This document shows, piece by piece, positions 1 through 7,838 of a DNA stretch of 38,434 nucleotides. Numbering within the stretch: the first letter of the stretch is position 1; every line of letters begins with the position of its first letter. The notes under the pieces were generated by a model. It saw only the letters and a list, made by a program, of their open reading frames with translations. It did not search any database and was not told where the DNA came from. Position numbers and translations under genes: made by a program. The DNA is from Muribaculaceae bacterium. GTDB taxonomy: Bacteria; Bacteroidota; Bacteroidia; Bacteroidales; Muribaculaceae. The stretch is taken from the NCBI GenBank assembly GCA_017626045.1, contig JAGAJP010000025.1, positions 1-38,434 on the forward strand, written 5' to 3'.

Positions 1-99
1 GAACTTATTGAAGGTATAAAATCATTTTTGAATAATGTTAGACAAAAAAATCCTAATGCAAAAATTATTTGGGTTTGGGGGATGTTTACTAATTACTAA
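1..99 (+). pseudogene. 3' fragment of a probable SGNH/GDSL hydrolase
   Basis: An open frame enters from the left edge and stops at TAA 97-99, giving 32 residues. The block VRQKNPNAKIIWVWGM resembles the segment found in SGNH/GDSL esterases of Bacteroidetes (RKKNPxAKIIWxYGM), which in full-length proteins lies well before the C-terminus and before the Asp-x-x-His catalytic block. Here the frame ends five residues later, inside a TACTAAT repeat, so the catalytic C-terminal part is missing. The stretch is visibly more AT-rich than the neighbouring genes, which suggests a degenerate or transferred remnant. The family call rests on one short motif. The 5' part lies outside the window, so it is not known whether the rest is intact. 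Confidence 0.35.
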
Positions 100-110
100 T
101 TACTAATTAA
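87..110. repeat. heptamer repeat island A (TACTAAT x3)
   Basis: Three perfect tandem copies of TACTAAT (phase ATTACTA), running into TAA. It overlaps the stop codon of the broken hydrolase fragment. The same heptamer in reverse complement (ATTAGTA) recurs at 25931-25951. Confidence 0.85.
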
Positions 111-144
111 AGAACTGCAAAACCCATGCCAAAGTTCAGAGGAA

Positions 145-1926
145 TCACATCCTTTCAGGCATTTCCATTCCGAGGAGCGACACTCCCGTCTTCAGAGTGC
201 GTGCCACTACATAACTCAGAAGCAGACGCAACTGGCGAACTTCCGGATCCTCTTCACGGAGTATGCTGAAATCATGATAGAAACGGTTGTATTCCTTGGC
301 AAGCTCGAAGCAGTAGTTAGCTATCAGCGACGGACTATACGAGCGGCCTGCCTCCGCCACCACTTCCGGGAAGTCCGATACCTTCTGGATAAGGTCCGAC
401 TCCGCCTCGCCGGGAATTGCCGACGGCATATACAGCGGATCGAATTCCTCCCCCGCGCGGCGAATCACCGACTGCACCCTGGCGTATGTGTACTGCAGGA
501 ACGGGCCCGTGTTGCCGTTGAAGTCTATCGACTCCTTGGGATTGAAGAGCATGTTCTTCCTCGGGTCTACCTTGAGAAGGAAATACTTCAGGGCTCCCAT
601 GCCCACAATCCGCGCCACTTCCGCGCGCTCGTCCTCCGGCATGTCGGCAAACCGGTCGGCACCTGTCTCGGCGGCGTCCGCCACCATCTTGTCGATGAGG
701 TCGTCGGCATCCACAACTGTGCCCTCCCTGCTCTTCATCTTTCCTTCCGGAAGCTCGACCATTCCGTATGAGAAATGGGTGAGGTCCTTGCCCCACTTGA
801 AGCCCAGACGGTCCAGAAGAAGCGACAGCACCTGGAAATGGTAGTTCTGCTCGTTGCCAACCACATATATCATCTTGTCGATGGGGAAGTCCTGATATCT
901 AAGTTTCGCGGTGCCTATGTCCTGGGTCATGTAGACCGATGTGCCGTCGGCGCGGAGCAGGAGCTTGTGGTCGAGTCCCTCTGCCGTGAGGTCGGCCCAT
1001 ACTGAACCGTCTTCCTTGCGATACATCTTGCCTTCCTCCAGACCCTTCATCACGAGATCCTTGCCCTGGAGGTATGTGTCGCTCTCATAGTAAATCTTGT
1101 CGAACGACACTCCCAGTCGGCGGTATGTCTCGTCAAATCCGGCATACACCCACTCGTTCATCATCTTCCAGAGGGCGCGGACCTCCTTGTCGCCCGCCTC
1201 CCATTTGCGCAGCATCTCCCGAGCCTCCAGCATCAGAGGAGACTCTGCCTTCGCCTCGTCTTCCGTGAGGTTCCTCTCCTCCATGAGTGCCTTCACCTCT
1301 TCCTTGAAATGGCGGTCGAACAGCACGTAGAAGTCACCGATCAGATGGTCGCCCTTCTTGCCCGACGACTCCGGAGTTACCCCGTTGCCCCATTTCTGCC
1401 ATGCGAGCATCGACTTGCAGATGTGGATGCCGCGGTCGTTGACTATATTGGTCTTAACCACCCTGTGGCCGTTCGCCTCAAGGATGCGCGACAGGGAGTA
1501 GCCCAGCAGGTTGTTGCGCACGTGTCCGAGATGTAGGGGCTTGTTGGTGTTTGGACTCGAATACTCCACCATCACGAGGTCGGAGTTTTCATCGGCATGA
1601 CGGATTCCGAAATCCGGATCCTCGGCGATGCCGTGGAGTGCCGTCAGCCAGAACGTGGGGTTGACGGATATGTTGAGGAAACCCTTCACCACATTGTAGC
1701 CCTCCACCGCCGGCACATTCTGCACGAGCCACTCGCCGATGTCGCCGGCTGTCGCCTCGGGCGACTTGCGGGACGCCTTCAGAAACGGAAACGCCATTAC
1801 CGTGAGGTTTCCTTCAAATTCTTTCTTTGTCTGCTGCGGCTGAATCTTGTCAGCCGGAAAGTCGAGGGCATAAAGCTCTTTCACTGCGTCGCTCACGCCC
1901 TGGGTTATGATGGATTCAATCTTCAT
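145..1926 (-). CDS. argS: arginyl-tRNA synthetase
   Basis: Cytoplasmic class I aminoacyl-tRNA synthetase, 593 residues, which charges tRNA-Arg with arginine. The HIGH-type ATP-binding motif reads HLGH at residues 132-135 in the context SSPNTNKPLHLGHVRNN. The KMSKS-type loop reads EGKMKSREGTVV. The C-terminal anticodon-binding domain ends in LLGMEMPERM, close to the usual family ending. The frame stays open 18 codons further upstream, but that extension would lie across the promoter (CAAAGTTA at 1950-1957), so the ATG at 1926 is taken as the start. Full length, no missing motif seen. It is transcribed alone; the upstream HU gene ends in its own hairpin. Confidence 0.96.
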   Translation of the reverse strand: MKIESIITQGVSDAVKELYALDFPADKIQPQQTKKEFEGNLTVMAFPFLKASRKSPEATAGDIGEWLVQNVPAVEGYNVVKGFLNISVNPTFWLTALHGIAEDPDFGIRHADENSDLVMVEYSSPNTNKPLHLGHVRNNLLGYSLSRILEANGHRVVKTNIVNDRGIHICKSMLAWQKWGNGVTPESSGKKGDHLIGDFYVLFDRHFKEEVKALMEERNLTEDEAKAESPLMLEAREMLRKWEAGDKEVRALWKMMNEWVYAGFDETYRRLGVSFDKIYYESDTYLQGKDLVMKGLEEGKMYRKEDGSVWADLTAEGLDHKLLLRADGTSVYMTQDIGTAKLRYQDFPIDKMIYVVGNEQNYHFQVLSLLLDRLGFKWGKDLTHFSYGMVELPEGKMKSREGTVVDADDLIDKMVADAAETGADRFADMPEDERAEVARIVGMGALKYFLLKVDPRKNMLFNPKESIDFNGNTGPFLQYTYARVQSVIRRAGEEFDPLYMPSAIPGEAESDLIQKVSDFPEVVAEAGRSYSPSLIANYCFELAKEYNRFYHDFSILREEDPEVRQLRLLLSYVVARTLKTGVSLLGMEMPERM

Positions 1927-1949
1927 TGTAGAAACAACTTCTTTTTCTG

Positions 1950-1980
1950 CAAAGTTAATAATAAAACGTGAGATTCGCAA
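1950..1980 (-). promoter_or_regulatory. Bacteroidetes-type promoter of argS
   Basis: Read on the minus strand: TTG at 1980-1978, a 20-bp spacer, and TAACTTTG at 1957-1950, matching the TTG / TAnnTTTG consensus of the Bacteroidetes primary sigma factor. Transcription would start about 1943, giving a leader of about 17 nt to the ATG. Confidence 0.7.
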
Positions 1981-2021
1981 ATTTCTATAAGAGCGCGGGG
2001 TAAGAGCGGGGTAAAATCCAA

Positions 2022-2055
2022 GCCGGCTTCATGCCATTAAAGACATGAAGCCGGC
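2022..2055 (-). terminator. hairpin terminator of the HU gene
   Basis: A perfect 12-bp inverted repeat (GCCGGCTTCATG / CATGAAGCCGGC) with a 10-nt loop, about 50 bp past the HU stop codon. On the minus strand it is followed by a moderately T-rich stretch; on the plus strand it is not. It separates the HU transcript from argS. Confidence 0.7.
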
Positions 2056-2104
2056 AGATGAGCCTGTATGCCCGCCACTCATGGGAGGCACCGACTCGGC
2101 CGAA

Positions 2105-2368
2105 TTACTTGCCGAGTGAGTCGGCGGCTTTGAATTTCACAACCTTGCGGGCGGGAATCTGAATCTTCTCCTTTGTGCGGGGGTTGATGCCTTCACGGGC
2201 CGGTTTCTCAGTCACAGCGAAAGTTCCGAAACCGAGGAGCTGCACTTTGTCTTCTTTCTTAAGAGCTCCGGAGATAGCTTCGAGTGCTGCTTCAAGAGCT
2301 GCCTTGGAATCAGCCTTGCTGAGTCCGGCTTTGTCAGCGATCGCGCTGACGAGTTCAGTCTTGTTCAT
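2105..2368 (-). CDS. HU family DNA-binding protein
   Basis: An 87-residue histone-like protein that binds and bends DNA in the nucleoid as a dimer. The helical N-terminus (MNKTELVSAIADKAGLSKAD) is followed by GFGTF at 46-50 and the DNA-contacting arm signature REGINPRTKEKIQIPA at 58-73, with Pro63 as the intercalating residue. The length equals that of the usual HU. The frame extends 20 codons upstream, but the ATG at 2368 aligns with the family start. It has its own promoter (2449-2478) and hairpin terminator (2022-2055), so it is monocistronic. Confidence 0.95.
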   Translation of the reverse strand: MNKTELVSAIADKAGLSKADSKAALEAALEAISGALKKEDKVQLLGFGTFAVTEKPAREGINPRTKEKIQIPARKVVKFKAADSLGK

Positions 2369-2448
2369 GTTCGATTTTTTGAATGATTGATAACATAATT
2401 TTAAAGCGAGGACGATAATTATAGGCATTAACTTCCCGTTTCATCACG

Positions 2449-2478
2449 CAAATATAGTGTATAAAACGCGAACTGCAA
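2449..2478 (-). promoter_or_regulatory. Bacteroidetes-type promoter of the HU gene
   Basis: On the minus strand TTG (2478-2476), a 19-bp spacer, and TATATTTG (2456-2449). The predicted start near 2442 leaves a leader of roughly 75 nt before the ATG at 2368. Confidence 0.65.
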
Positions 2479-2561
2479 ATTTTTCAGATAAAAAAATTTA
2501 AAATTTATTTAAAAATAATCTATTTTTGCCTTTATCAGCACTATTTCCGGCTTATTTTTGT

Positions 2562-2569
2562 TAATTTTG
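2562..2569 (+). promoter_or_regulatory. candidate -7 box of the rhomboid operon
   Basis: TAATTTTG fits the TAnnTTTG element, 29 bp before the first ATG at 2599. A second match, TATTTTTG, lies at 2553-2560. No well-placed TTG -33 element is visible, so the exact promoter is uncertain. Confidence 0.4.
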
Positions 2570-2598
2570 CAGACTAAAAAACACAAACTATACCGAAC

Positions 2599-3363
2599 AT
2601 GAATTACGGAAGGACAGCAGGCGGATGGTGGCGGTCGATACCTCCGGTGACAAAAAATTTGATTATCATCAACCTTATTGTCTGGCTCGCGGAGATACTC
2701 GTGCCGGGCTTTGCCGACACTCTCGTCGACCGGCTCGGACTGCATATCGTAGGTAGCGCGATGTTCAATCCCGCCCAGATTTTTACATATATGTTTCTCC
2801 ACAGCCCGGCGAACATCATGCATATCCTCTTCAATATGTTCACCTTGTGGATGTTTGGCAGGATTCTCGAGCAGGTGTGGGGAAGCAGGAGGTTTCTCTT
2901 CTTCTACCTCGTCTGCGGCGTTGGAGCCGGCCTCGTGCAGCAGGGAGTCTGGGAACTGACCTGGAGGTCCGACTACATATCCGGAATCGCCAAACTCAAC
3001 GGACTTACCACTGAGCACATGAAGGAAATAGTCGACTCTGCGGTAGCTGCCGGTGACCGCAACTGGATAGACGCCATACAGGCATTCAAGTCTCAGATGT
3101 GCACCATCGGCGCATCCGGCGCGATATACGGCATACTCCTCGGGTTTGCCTTCACTTTCCCCGACATGCCGCTATACCTCTTCTTCATACCCGTTCCGAT
3201 TAAGGCAAAATACATGGTAATCGGCTATGGTGTGCTCGAGTTCTTCCTCGGTGTCAGCGGCAGCATGTCGTCTGTGGCGCATTTCGCCCATCTCGGAGGT
3301 ATGATCTTCGGAATATTCATACTCCTTTACTGGAAAAAGAAAGGAACGCTCCACAGGTATTGA
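2599..3363 (+). CDS. rhomboid family intramembrane serine protease (first of two)
   Basis: A 254-residue polytopic inner-membrane protease that cleaves transmembrane substrates with a Ser-His dyad. The nucleophile motif GASGAIYG is at 171-178 (Ser173), and the catalytic His is in AHFAHLGG (His231). The HILFNMFTLWMFGR block at 75-88 supplies the conserved His/Asn of the second transmembrane helix. A soluble insert of about 40 residues (about 120-160) separates two membrane helices. It is followed at 57 nt by a second rhomboid gene and then an EEP-family gene, all on the plus strand. The substrate cannot be inferred. Confidence 0.93.
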   Translation: MNYGRTAGGWWRSIPPVTKNLIIINLIVWLAEILVPGFADTLVDRLGLHIVGSAMFNPAQIFTYMFLHSPANIMHILFNMFTLWMFGRILEQVWGSRRFLFFYLVCGVGAGLVQQGVWELTWRSDYISGIAKLNGLTTEHMKEIVDSAVAAGDRNWIDAIQAFKSQMCTIGASGAIYGILLGFAFTFPDMPLYLFFIPVPIKAKYMVIGYGVLEFFLGVSGSMSSVAHFAHLGGMIFGIFILLYWKKKGTLHRY

Positions 3364-3420
3364 GCCACCCTTCTCGGCACTCATTTTTTGACACACACGA
3401 CAGACACACACGCAATAGGC

Positions 3421-4248
3421 ATGAACGCAATAAGGAAATGGAAGGAATGCTGCGGCGGCAGCGGAGTTCTCGCATGGCTCACGCTCGCAGTGGCGGGCGT
3501 ATGGATCATCATGGCGGCAGCCTCTCTGCTCCACTTTGACGGGTTCTTCTCCGCCTGGCTGACACTTCCAGCGCGCCCTTGGGTTTTCATTACGCGCCCT
3601 TGGACTATTGTCACCTACATGTTCGTGCATTTCGACTTCCTGCACATGCTGTTCAACGCCGCGTGGCTATACTGGTTCGGCAGAATCCTGCTTATAAGCC
3701 TGCAAGACAGGCACCTCGCATATTTCTTCATCGGAGGAGGCATTGCCGGAGGCGTGTTCTTCATTGTGGCGTCGGCGCTCGGACATGGCGGCGCGTCCCT
3801 CTGCGGCGCAAGCGCGGCGGTGATTGCCGTGATGTGCGGAGCCGCCGTCAGGATGCCCGACCATCGCATCAGCCTTCTGCTCATCGGTGAAGTGAAACTG
3901 AAATGGGTGGCGCTCGCGTGCTGCGCGCTCACATTCCTCGGTGGTGGAGGCAGCCAGTCCGCCCACATCGGTGGTCTCGTGTGGGGAACCGCAAATGCCA
4001 TCCTCATCAACCGTGGCTTCGACCCGACGGCAAGAATCAGGAAACTGACACTGCGGAGAAAGTCTCCGGTCTGCGCCGACGGCAGAAGGCGCGACCCCGC
4101 CGCTATGGCGGAGACACTGCGCAAACGGCTCGACGACATGCAGCGTCTCGACATGCTCCTCGACAAAATACGGATATCAGGCTACGAGAGTCTCTCCGCC
4201 CGTGAGCGCAGGGAACTGAACGACCTGTCGAAACGAATAAAAAGATAA
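3421..4248 (+). CDS. rhomboid family protease with DUF6576-like C-terminal tail
   Basis: A 275-residue membrane protein. The HFDFLHMLFNAAWLYWFGR block (70-88), the nucleophile motif CGASAA (Ser131) and AHIGG (His182) show an apparently intact rhomboid dyad. After the last helix come about 75 cytoplasmic residues ending in LLDKIRISGYESLSARERREL, which matches the small C-terminal domain common on Bacteroidetes rhomboids (DUF6576). The frame could start at a TTG at 3388, but the first ATG at 3421 gives a normal N-terminus. It lies between another rhomboid gene and the EEP gene, 6 nt from the latter, so the three are probably co-transcribed. Confidence 0.9.
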   Translation: MNAIRKWKECCGGSGVLAWLTLAVAGVWIIMAAASLLHFDGFFSAWLTLPARPWVFITRPWTIVTYMFVHFDFLHMLFNAAWLYWFGRILLISLQDRHLAYFFIGGGIAGGVFFIVASALGHGGASLCGASAAVIAVMCGAAVRMPDHRISLLLIGEVKLKWVALACCALTFLGGGGSQSAHIGGLVWGTANAILINRGFDPTARIRKLTLRRKSPVCADGRRRDPAAMAETLRKRLDDMQRLDMLLDKIRISGYESLSARERRELNDLSKRIKR

Positions 4249-4254
4249 CAGAAA

Positions 4255-5370
4255 ATGATTATTGTATCACCAATCATAAGGCTCATACTGAAGATTGCCT
4301 CTATCATACTCTTTGTGGTCACCTTCCTCGCATCTTTCGGAGGATTATGCAATCCGGAGTATCTCACCTTCCCCTCGGTGCTCGTGCTCGCACTCCCCTA
4401 TCTCGCCATCGCCACTTTTGTCACAGGTCTGGCGTGGCTGATTTCCGGCCGTTTCGTAATGGCGGCGCTCGCAGCCGGCACTCTCATAGCATGCTGGGGC
4501 ACTCTCAAGGATGTCACGCCGATAGCCTTTTCCCGCAGTCCGCACAATGAGAAGAACACGTTTCGGCTCATCACTTTCAACTGCCTCCACTTCGCCGACA
4601 CCACGCAGAGCGAGCGCCCCGGCAACCGCGCCATAAAGTATCTCGCGGAGAGCGGAGCCGACATTATATGCCTGCAGGAGATGCACAATCTGGAAGATCC
4701 GTCGGAAATCCACCATTGGAGCCGGGAACTCATCGACTCGCTCTATGCCGCCTATCCCTATCGCGCCGGCACCACCGGCAGCGACCTCAAGGTGCTGTCC
4801 CGGTTTCCCGTTGAGATGAAAGAGGTGAAGTGTGATGACCCCGCCGACGATGACTACTGGCGACGCCGCCGCAGATGGCAGCTGTTTGAGGTGGACATCA
4901 ACGGGTTCCGTCTGCCGATTGTCAACTTCCACATGGATTCCTACGACCTCTCCGACACCGAGCGCGGCGTGGTGAGCGACATCCGGGGCGTGAGGACCGC
5001 CAAAAGAAGCTATTCGGAATTCCGCCACGACATATTCCCGAAACTCGGCGCGGCTTTCCGGTCGCGCGCCAAAGGAGTGGAGGAACTCGCATCCGCCACA
5101 GCCAAAATCAATCCGCTGATTGCCTGCGGCGACTTCAACGACGTGCCCGGCAGCTGGTCATACCGCCTGATGCGCGACGCAGGGTTCAACGACGCATACG
5201 CAGAGACCAACTTCGGTCCGGTCAATACCTTCAACCAGTTTCTGCTCCTCTTCCACATCGACCAGATCTTCTATCGCGGCGCACAGCTAAGGGCTCTCGA
5301 CGTGAGGCGGCTCAAACTCGACACCTCCGACCACTACCCCATGGAGGCGACATTCGAGATTACACGTTGA
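4255..5370 (+). CDS. membrane-anchored endonuclease/exonuclease/phosphatase family protein
   Basis: 371 residues. Residues 1-85 hold about three hydrophobic helices. The EEP fold follows: TFNCLHF (107-113), LQEMHN with the metal-binding Glu at 142, NFHMDSYD (224-231), CGDFNDVPGS (291-300) and the terminal SDHYP (358-362) with the catalytic Asp-His pair. All the usual catalytic residues are present, so it is probably an active Mg-dependent phosphodiesterase or phosphatase acting on the outer face of the inner membrane; the substrate is unknown. It starts 6 nt after the second rhomboid gene, which implies translation from the same message. Confidence 0.88.
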   Translation: MIIVSPIIRLILKIASIILFVVTFLASFGGLCNPEYLTFPSVLVLALPYLAIATFVTGLAWLISGRFVMAALAAGTLIACWGTLKDVTPIAFSRSPHNEKNTFRLITFNCLHFADTTQSERPGNRAIKYLAESGADIICLQEMHNLEDPSEIHHWSRELIDSLYAAYPYRAGTTGSDLKVLSRFPVEMKEVKCDDPADDDYWRRRRRWQLFEVDINGFRLPIVNFHMDSYDLSDTERGVVSDIRGVRTAKRSYSEFRHDIFPKLGAAFRSRAKGVEELASATAKINPLIACGDFNDVPGSWSYRLMRDAGFNDAYAETNFGPVNTFNQFLLLFHIDQIFYRGAQLRALDVRRLKLDTSDHYPMEATFEITR

Positions 5371-5556
5371 ATCGTTGAAATGAAGTTGTTTAAACTTATT
5401 TCTTTAACTTCAATCATACTGTTTCCCTTTCGTTAAATTATTATTAAATATCGCTCCGCCCTAAGGATTTTTTTTCACCCATGCGTTTTTATTATACAAT
5501 TTCACTATTGCGGCACGTGGCTGCAACTGAATAAGTAACTTGAAAAACGCACAACT

Positions 5557-6723
5557 ATGAAAAAGAATTTACTCGCCGCAATTGTCCTGCTCGGAGGAGC
5601 GGCAACGATGATGGCTCAGGAAGCCATGCAGAAGCCGAGATTTTTCGACAACTGGGCAATAGGACTGCAGGGTGGAGGTACTACTCCCCTCAGGCATGGG
5701 TCCTCTTTCTTCAAAGACATGCGCGGAGTAGCGGGAATCGACCTCCGCAAGCAGATCACTCCCGCATTCGCGTTGGGAGCCGAAGGTGACTGGGCAGTCA
5801 ACACATCCAGCTGGGGACGCATGAAGTCGTCCACCGCCTTCGACAGCAGTTATGTAGGTGCCTACGGAGCTGTCAACCTGTTCCAACTGTTCCAGGCTTA
5901 CGGCACAAAGAACGTGTTTGACATCGAGGCGTCGGCAGGTGCCGGCTGGGGACATCTATACAGAACCGACAATGTCCCCGACCATAACTTCTTCGCCACG
6001 AAAGTGGGCCTTAACTTCAACTTCAACGTGAGCGACCGCGTGACTCTCTCCATTCGCCCGAGCGTGCTCTTCGACATGAGCGACGCAGGCGTGAGCCAGT
6101 CCAGCGCCGCCTACAATGCCCAGACCGCTGTGTTCAACCTCCTGGCGGGAGTGACCGTGAAACTCGGCGACGGCTTCAAGTATACGCTGCCCGCATATAA
6201 TCTCGACGAAATCGCGGCGCTTAATGAAAAGGTCACCAACCTGAGGGCGGATCTCGCGGCTTCCATTGAGGCTGCCAACATGGCAAACAACGAGAATATG
6301 GCGCTCGCTGCTCAGATACGTCATCTGAAAGACCAAAAACCGGTGGTTGTGGAGCAGACAAAGGATTTCCTCAGCACCGTAAGATACGTCAACTTCCAGA
6401 TCGGACGCTACAACGTGCCTGCCGACCAGCTTCCGAATGTGGCTGCAGTGGCTTCTTATCTTAAGAACCACCCGATGGCTACCGTCAGCATCAAGGGCTA
6501 CGCTTCGCAAGACGGTCCTGTCGAGGTCAACGAACGTCTCGCCAACCAGCGCGCCGAATCCGTCAAGAACATGCTCGTGAAGAAATACGGCATCTCTGCC
6601 GACCGCATCGACGCCAAGGGTGAGGGTATCGGACACATGTTTGAGGAAGAAAGCTGGAACCGCGTGGCTATCTGCACACTTGACAACAACAGCCCCGTAT
6701 CCACCCAGACCACTACCAAATGA
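5557..6723 (+). CDS. OmpA family outer-membrane protein
   Basis: 388 residues. The signal peptide MKKNLLAAIVLLGGAATMMA is cleaved near residue 20. An N-terminal beta-barrel (about 25-200) has alternating aromatic strands. A short coiled coil (about 206-250, LNEKVTNLRADLAASIEAA) is followed by the OmpA_C peptidoglycan-binding domain (about 278-375) with SIKGYASQDGP, NERLANQRAESVKNML and RVAICTL. It should sit in the outer membrane and tether it to peptidoglycan. The 186-bp upstream gap is AT-rich but shows no clean TAnnTTTG box. The downstream tRNA has its own promoter. Confidence 0.92.
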   Translation: MKKNLLAAIVLLGGAATMMAQEAMQKPRFFDNWAIGLQGGGTTPLRHGSSFFKDMRGVAGIDLRKQITPAFALGAEGDWAVNTSSWGRMKSSTAFDSSYVGAYGAVNLFQLFQAYGTKNVFDIEASAGAGWGHLYRTDNVPDHNFFATKVGLNFNFNVSDRVTLSIRPSVLFDMSDAGVSQSSAAYNAQTAVFNLLAGVTVKLGDGFKYTLPAYNLDEIAALNEKVTNLRADLAASIEAANMANNENMALAAQIRHLKDQKPVVVEQTKDFLSTVRYVNFQIGRYNVPADQLPNVAAVASYLKNHPMATVSIKGYASQDGPVEVNERLANQRAESVKNMLVKKYGISADRIDAKGEGIGHMFEEESWNRVAICTLDNNSPVSTQTTTK

Positions 6724-6781
6724 CGATTTGACGGCTCTCTAACGTGCCCGACAAAAAAATTACCGAAAAAAAGACCTAAAA

Positions 6782-6813
6782 TTTGGTCATACACAAAAAA
6801 GGTATTATCTTTG
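6782..6813 (+). promoter_or_regulatory. Bacteroidetes-type promoter of tRNA-Leu
   Basis: TTTG at 6782-6785, exactly 20 bp of spacer, and TATCTTTG at 6806-6813. The predicted start is close to 6820, which coincides with the first base of the 14-bp hairpin stem. Confidence 0.75.
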
Positions 6814-6818
6814 CAATG

Positions 6819-6853
6819 GATTCCGGCAACGCCTCATCCGCGTTGCCGGAATC
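6819..6853 (+). other. 14-bp hairpin at the 5' end of the tRNA-Leu transcript
   Basis: A perfect inverted repeat, GATTCCGGCAACGC / GCGTTGCCGGAATC, with a 7-nt loop (6833-6839). It begins about 6 nt after the -7 box and ends 5 nt before the mature tRNA. It is not followed by a T-run, so it is unlikely to be a terminator. It may shape 5' processing by RNase P or stabilise the precursor. Confidence 0.7.
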
Positions 6854-6858
6854 TTGAT

Positions 6859-6943
6859 GCAGGAATGGTGGAATGGTAGACACGGGGGACTTAAAATCCC
6901 CTGGCCCTTACCGGCTGTGTGGGTTCGAGTCCCACTTCCTGTA
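6859..6943 (+). tRNA. tRNA-Leu (anticodon UAA)
   Basis: An 85-nt class II tRNA. The acceptor stem is GCAGGAA / TTCCTGT (first pair G-U), with discriminator A. The anticodon stem GGGGA / TCCCC encloses the loop CTTAAAA, giving anticodon TAA. The long variable arm has a GCC / GGC stem, and the T arm is GTGGG TTCGAGT CCCAC. The CCA end is not encoded. Confidence 0.95.
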
Positions 6944-6952
6944 CTTCACCCA

Positions 6953-6990
6953 AAAGCCGCGCCCTGACTCCCTCGTCACGGCGCGGCTTT
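6953..6990 (+). terminator. terminator of tRNA-Leu
   Basis: Inverted repeat AAAGCCGCGCC / GGCGCGGCTTT (11 bp, 16-nt loop), 10 nt past the tRNA. The short T-run follows on the plus strand and an A-run precedes it, so it could also act in the other direction. Confidence 0.75.
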
Positions 6991-7092
6991 ACCATATACT
7001 CATACCCGCCAAGCATCTCGCACTGCAGGAATATTGCAGTGCGATTAACGGATTTTAAGATTGTGGTGCAGATTTATTGCAGTCAGACGGAG

Positions 7093-7100
7093 TAATTTTG
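7093..7100 (+). promoter_or_regulatory. candidate -7 box of the small orphan gene
   Basis: TAATTTTG, 40 bp before the ATG at 7140. The -33 position holds only TTT, so the match is partial. It lies inside the longer open frame, which supports choosing the internal ATG as the start. Confidence 0.45.
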
Positions 7101-7139
7101 CAGTATCAACAAGCCTACGGGCTGCAAAACACTCCGGTT

Positions 7140-7502
7140 ATGAACACTCAGTATTACCGCAACAACATTTCGATCCTCACGTCGCGCAGCGTGGAGCGCG
7201 TGACGGTGGGACGCAGAGACTGCAGAATATGCTACGGCGACAGAATTTCCGTGCGCGCAGTGATGAACGGGCGCCCCGTAGCGGAATACATCACATCAAT
7301 GGTGGCGGACTTCACAGACCTCACCGGCGACCTGAGACGCCGTATGCGCAAAACAAAGGGACTCGTGACGGTGTATGTACGCAATCTCGACCGCGGATGG
7401 AACCGCGAGCTGCGCATCATGCTCTACGGCGAGCGCAAATACTCGCCCGCCACGCGCGTGACGGCAGTGCAGACCCCCATGTTCTTCCCGTGGGAACTAT
7501 AG
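7140..7502 (+). CDS. small basic protein of unknown function
   Basis: 120 residues; I do not recognise the family. It is rich in Arg and Tyr (MNTQYYRNNISILTSRSVER at the start, PMFFPWEL at the end), with no signal peptide, membrane helix or Cys cluster beyond two Cys in DCRICYGD. Alternating hydrophobic stretches (VTVYVRNLD, LRIMLYGE) suggest a mainly beta fold. The frame extends 21 codons upstream, but those codons overlap a probable promoter box, so the ATG at 7140 is preferred. It is expressed alone, between the tRNA and the convergent murI operon. A real gene is likely from its amino-acid pattern and the promoter, but function is open. Confidence 0.6.
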   Translation: MNTQYYRNNISILTSRSVERVTVGRRDCRICYGDRISVRAVMNGRPVAEYITSMVADFTDLTGDLRRRMRKTKGLVTVYVRNLDRGWNRELRIMLYGERKYSPATRVTAVQTPMFFPWEL

Positions 7503-7542
7503 AACAAGCCTCACAGTCTCCCTCGCGGCGTTCTCGCGCACC

Positions 7543-7782
7543 TCAGGGATTATACAGGTCCTTGTTGTAGAAGTCGAGTATGTCGTAGGTTGCCTTGAGC
7601 AGCGCTTCCGCTCGCCCCTCGGGATTGAGGCGACGTGCCGCCAGATAGTCGTTGATGGCGGCGCTCCGGTGCCCCAGTGCCCAGTGAAGCCGTCCGCGCT
7701 CTATCAGAGCGTCCTCGTCGGAGGGATTCCCCGTTATCCTCGTGTCAAGCTCACGGAGCCTCTTCTTGCTTTCTTCATCCAT
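7543..7782 (-). CDS. small TPR-like protein
   Basis: 79 residues, all helical. Residues about 22-58 (DEDALIERGRLHWALGHRSAAINDYLAARRLNP) match one tetratricopeptide repeat followed by a capping helix. There is no signal peptide, so it is presumably a cytoplasmic protein-interaction module. The ATG at 7782 is chosen because the longer frame would overlap the end of murI. It is the last gene of the bamA-murI operon, 56 nt downstream of murI. A specific partner cannot be named. Confidence 0.75.
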   Translation of the reverse strand: MDEESKKRLRELDTRITGNPSDEDALIERGRLHWALGHRSAAINDYLAARRLNPEGRAEALLKATYDILDFYNKDLYNP

Positions 7783-7838
7783 AATATTTCGGGCTGGAAA
7801 GATTCCATTTTTTATATTTTCTCGGTGCCGTTGTCCGC

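Noticed and set aside
5376..5420. TGAAGTT / AACTTCA inverted repeat after the EEP gene as a terminator
   Set aside because: Only 7 bp of A/T-rich stem with a 20-nt loop; too weak to claim.
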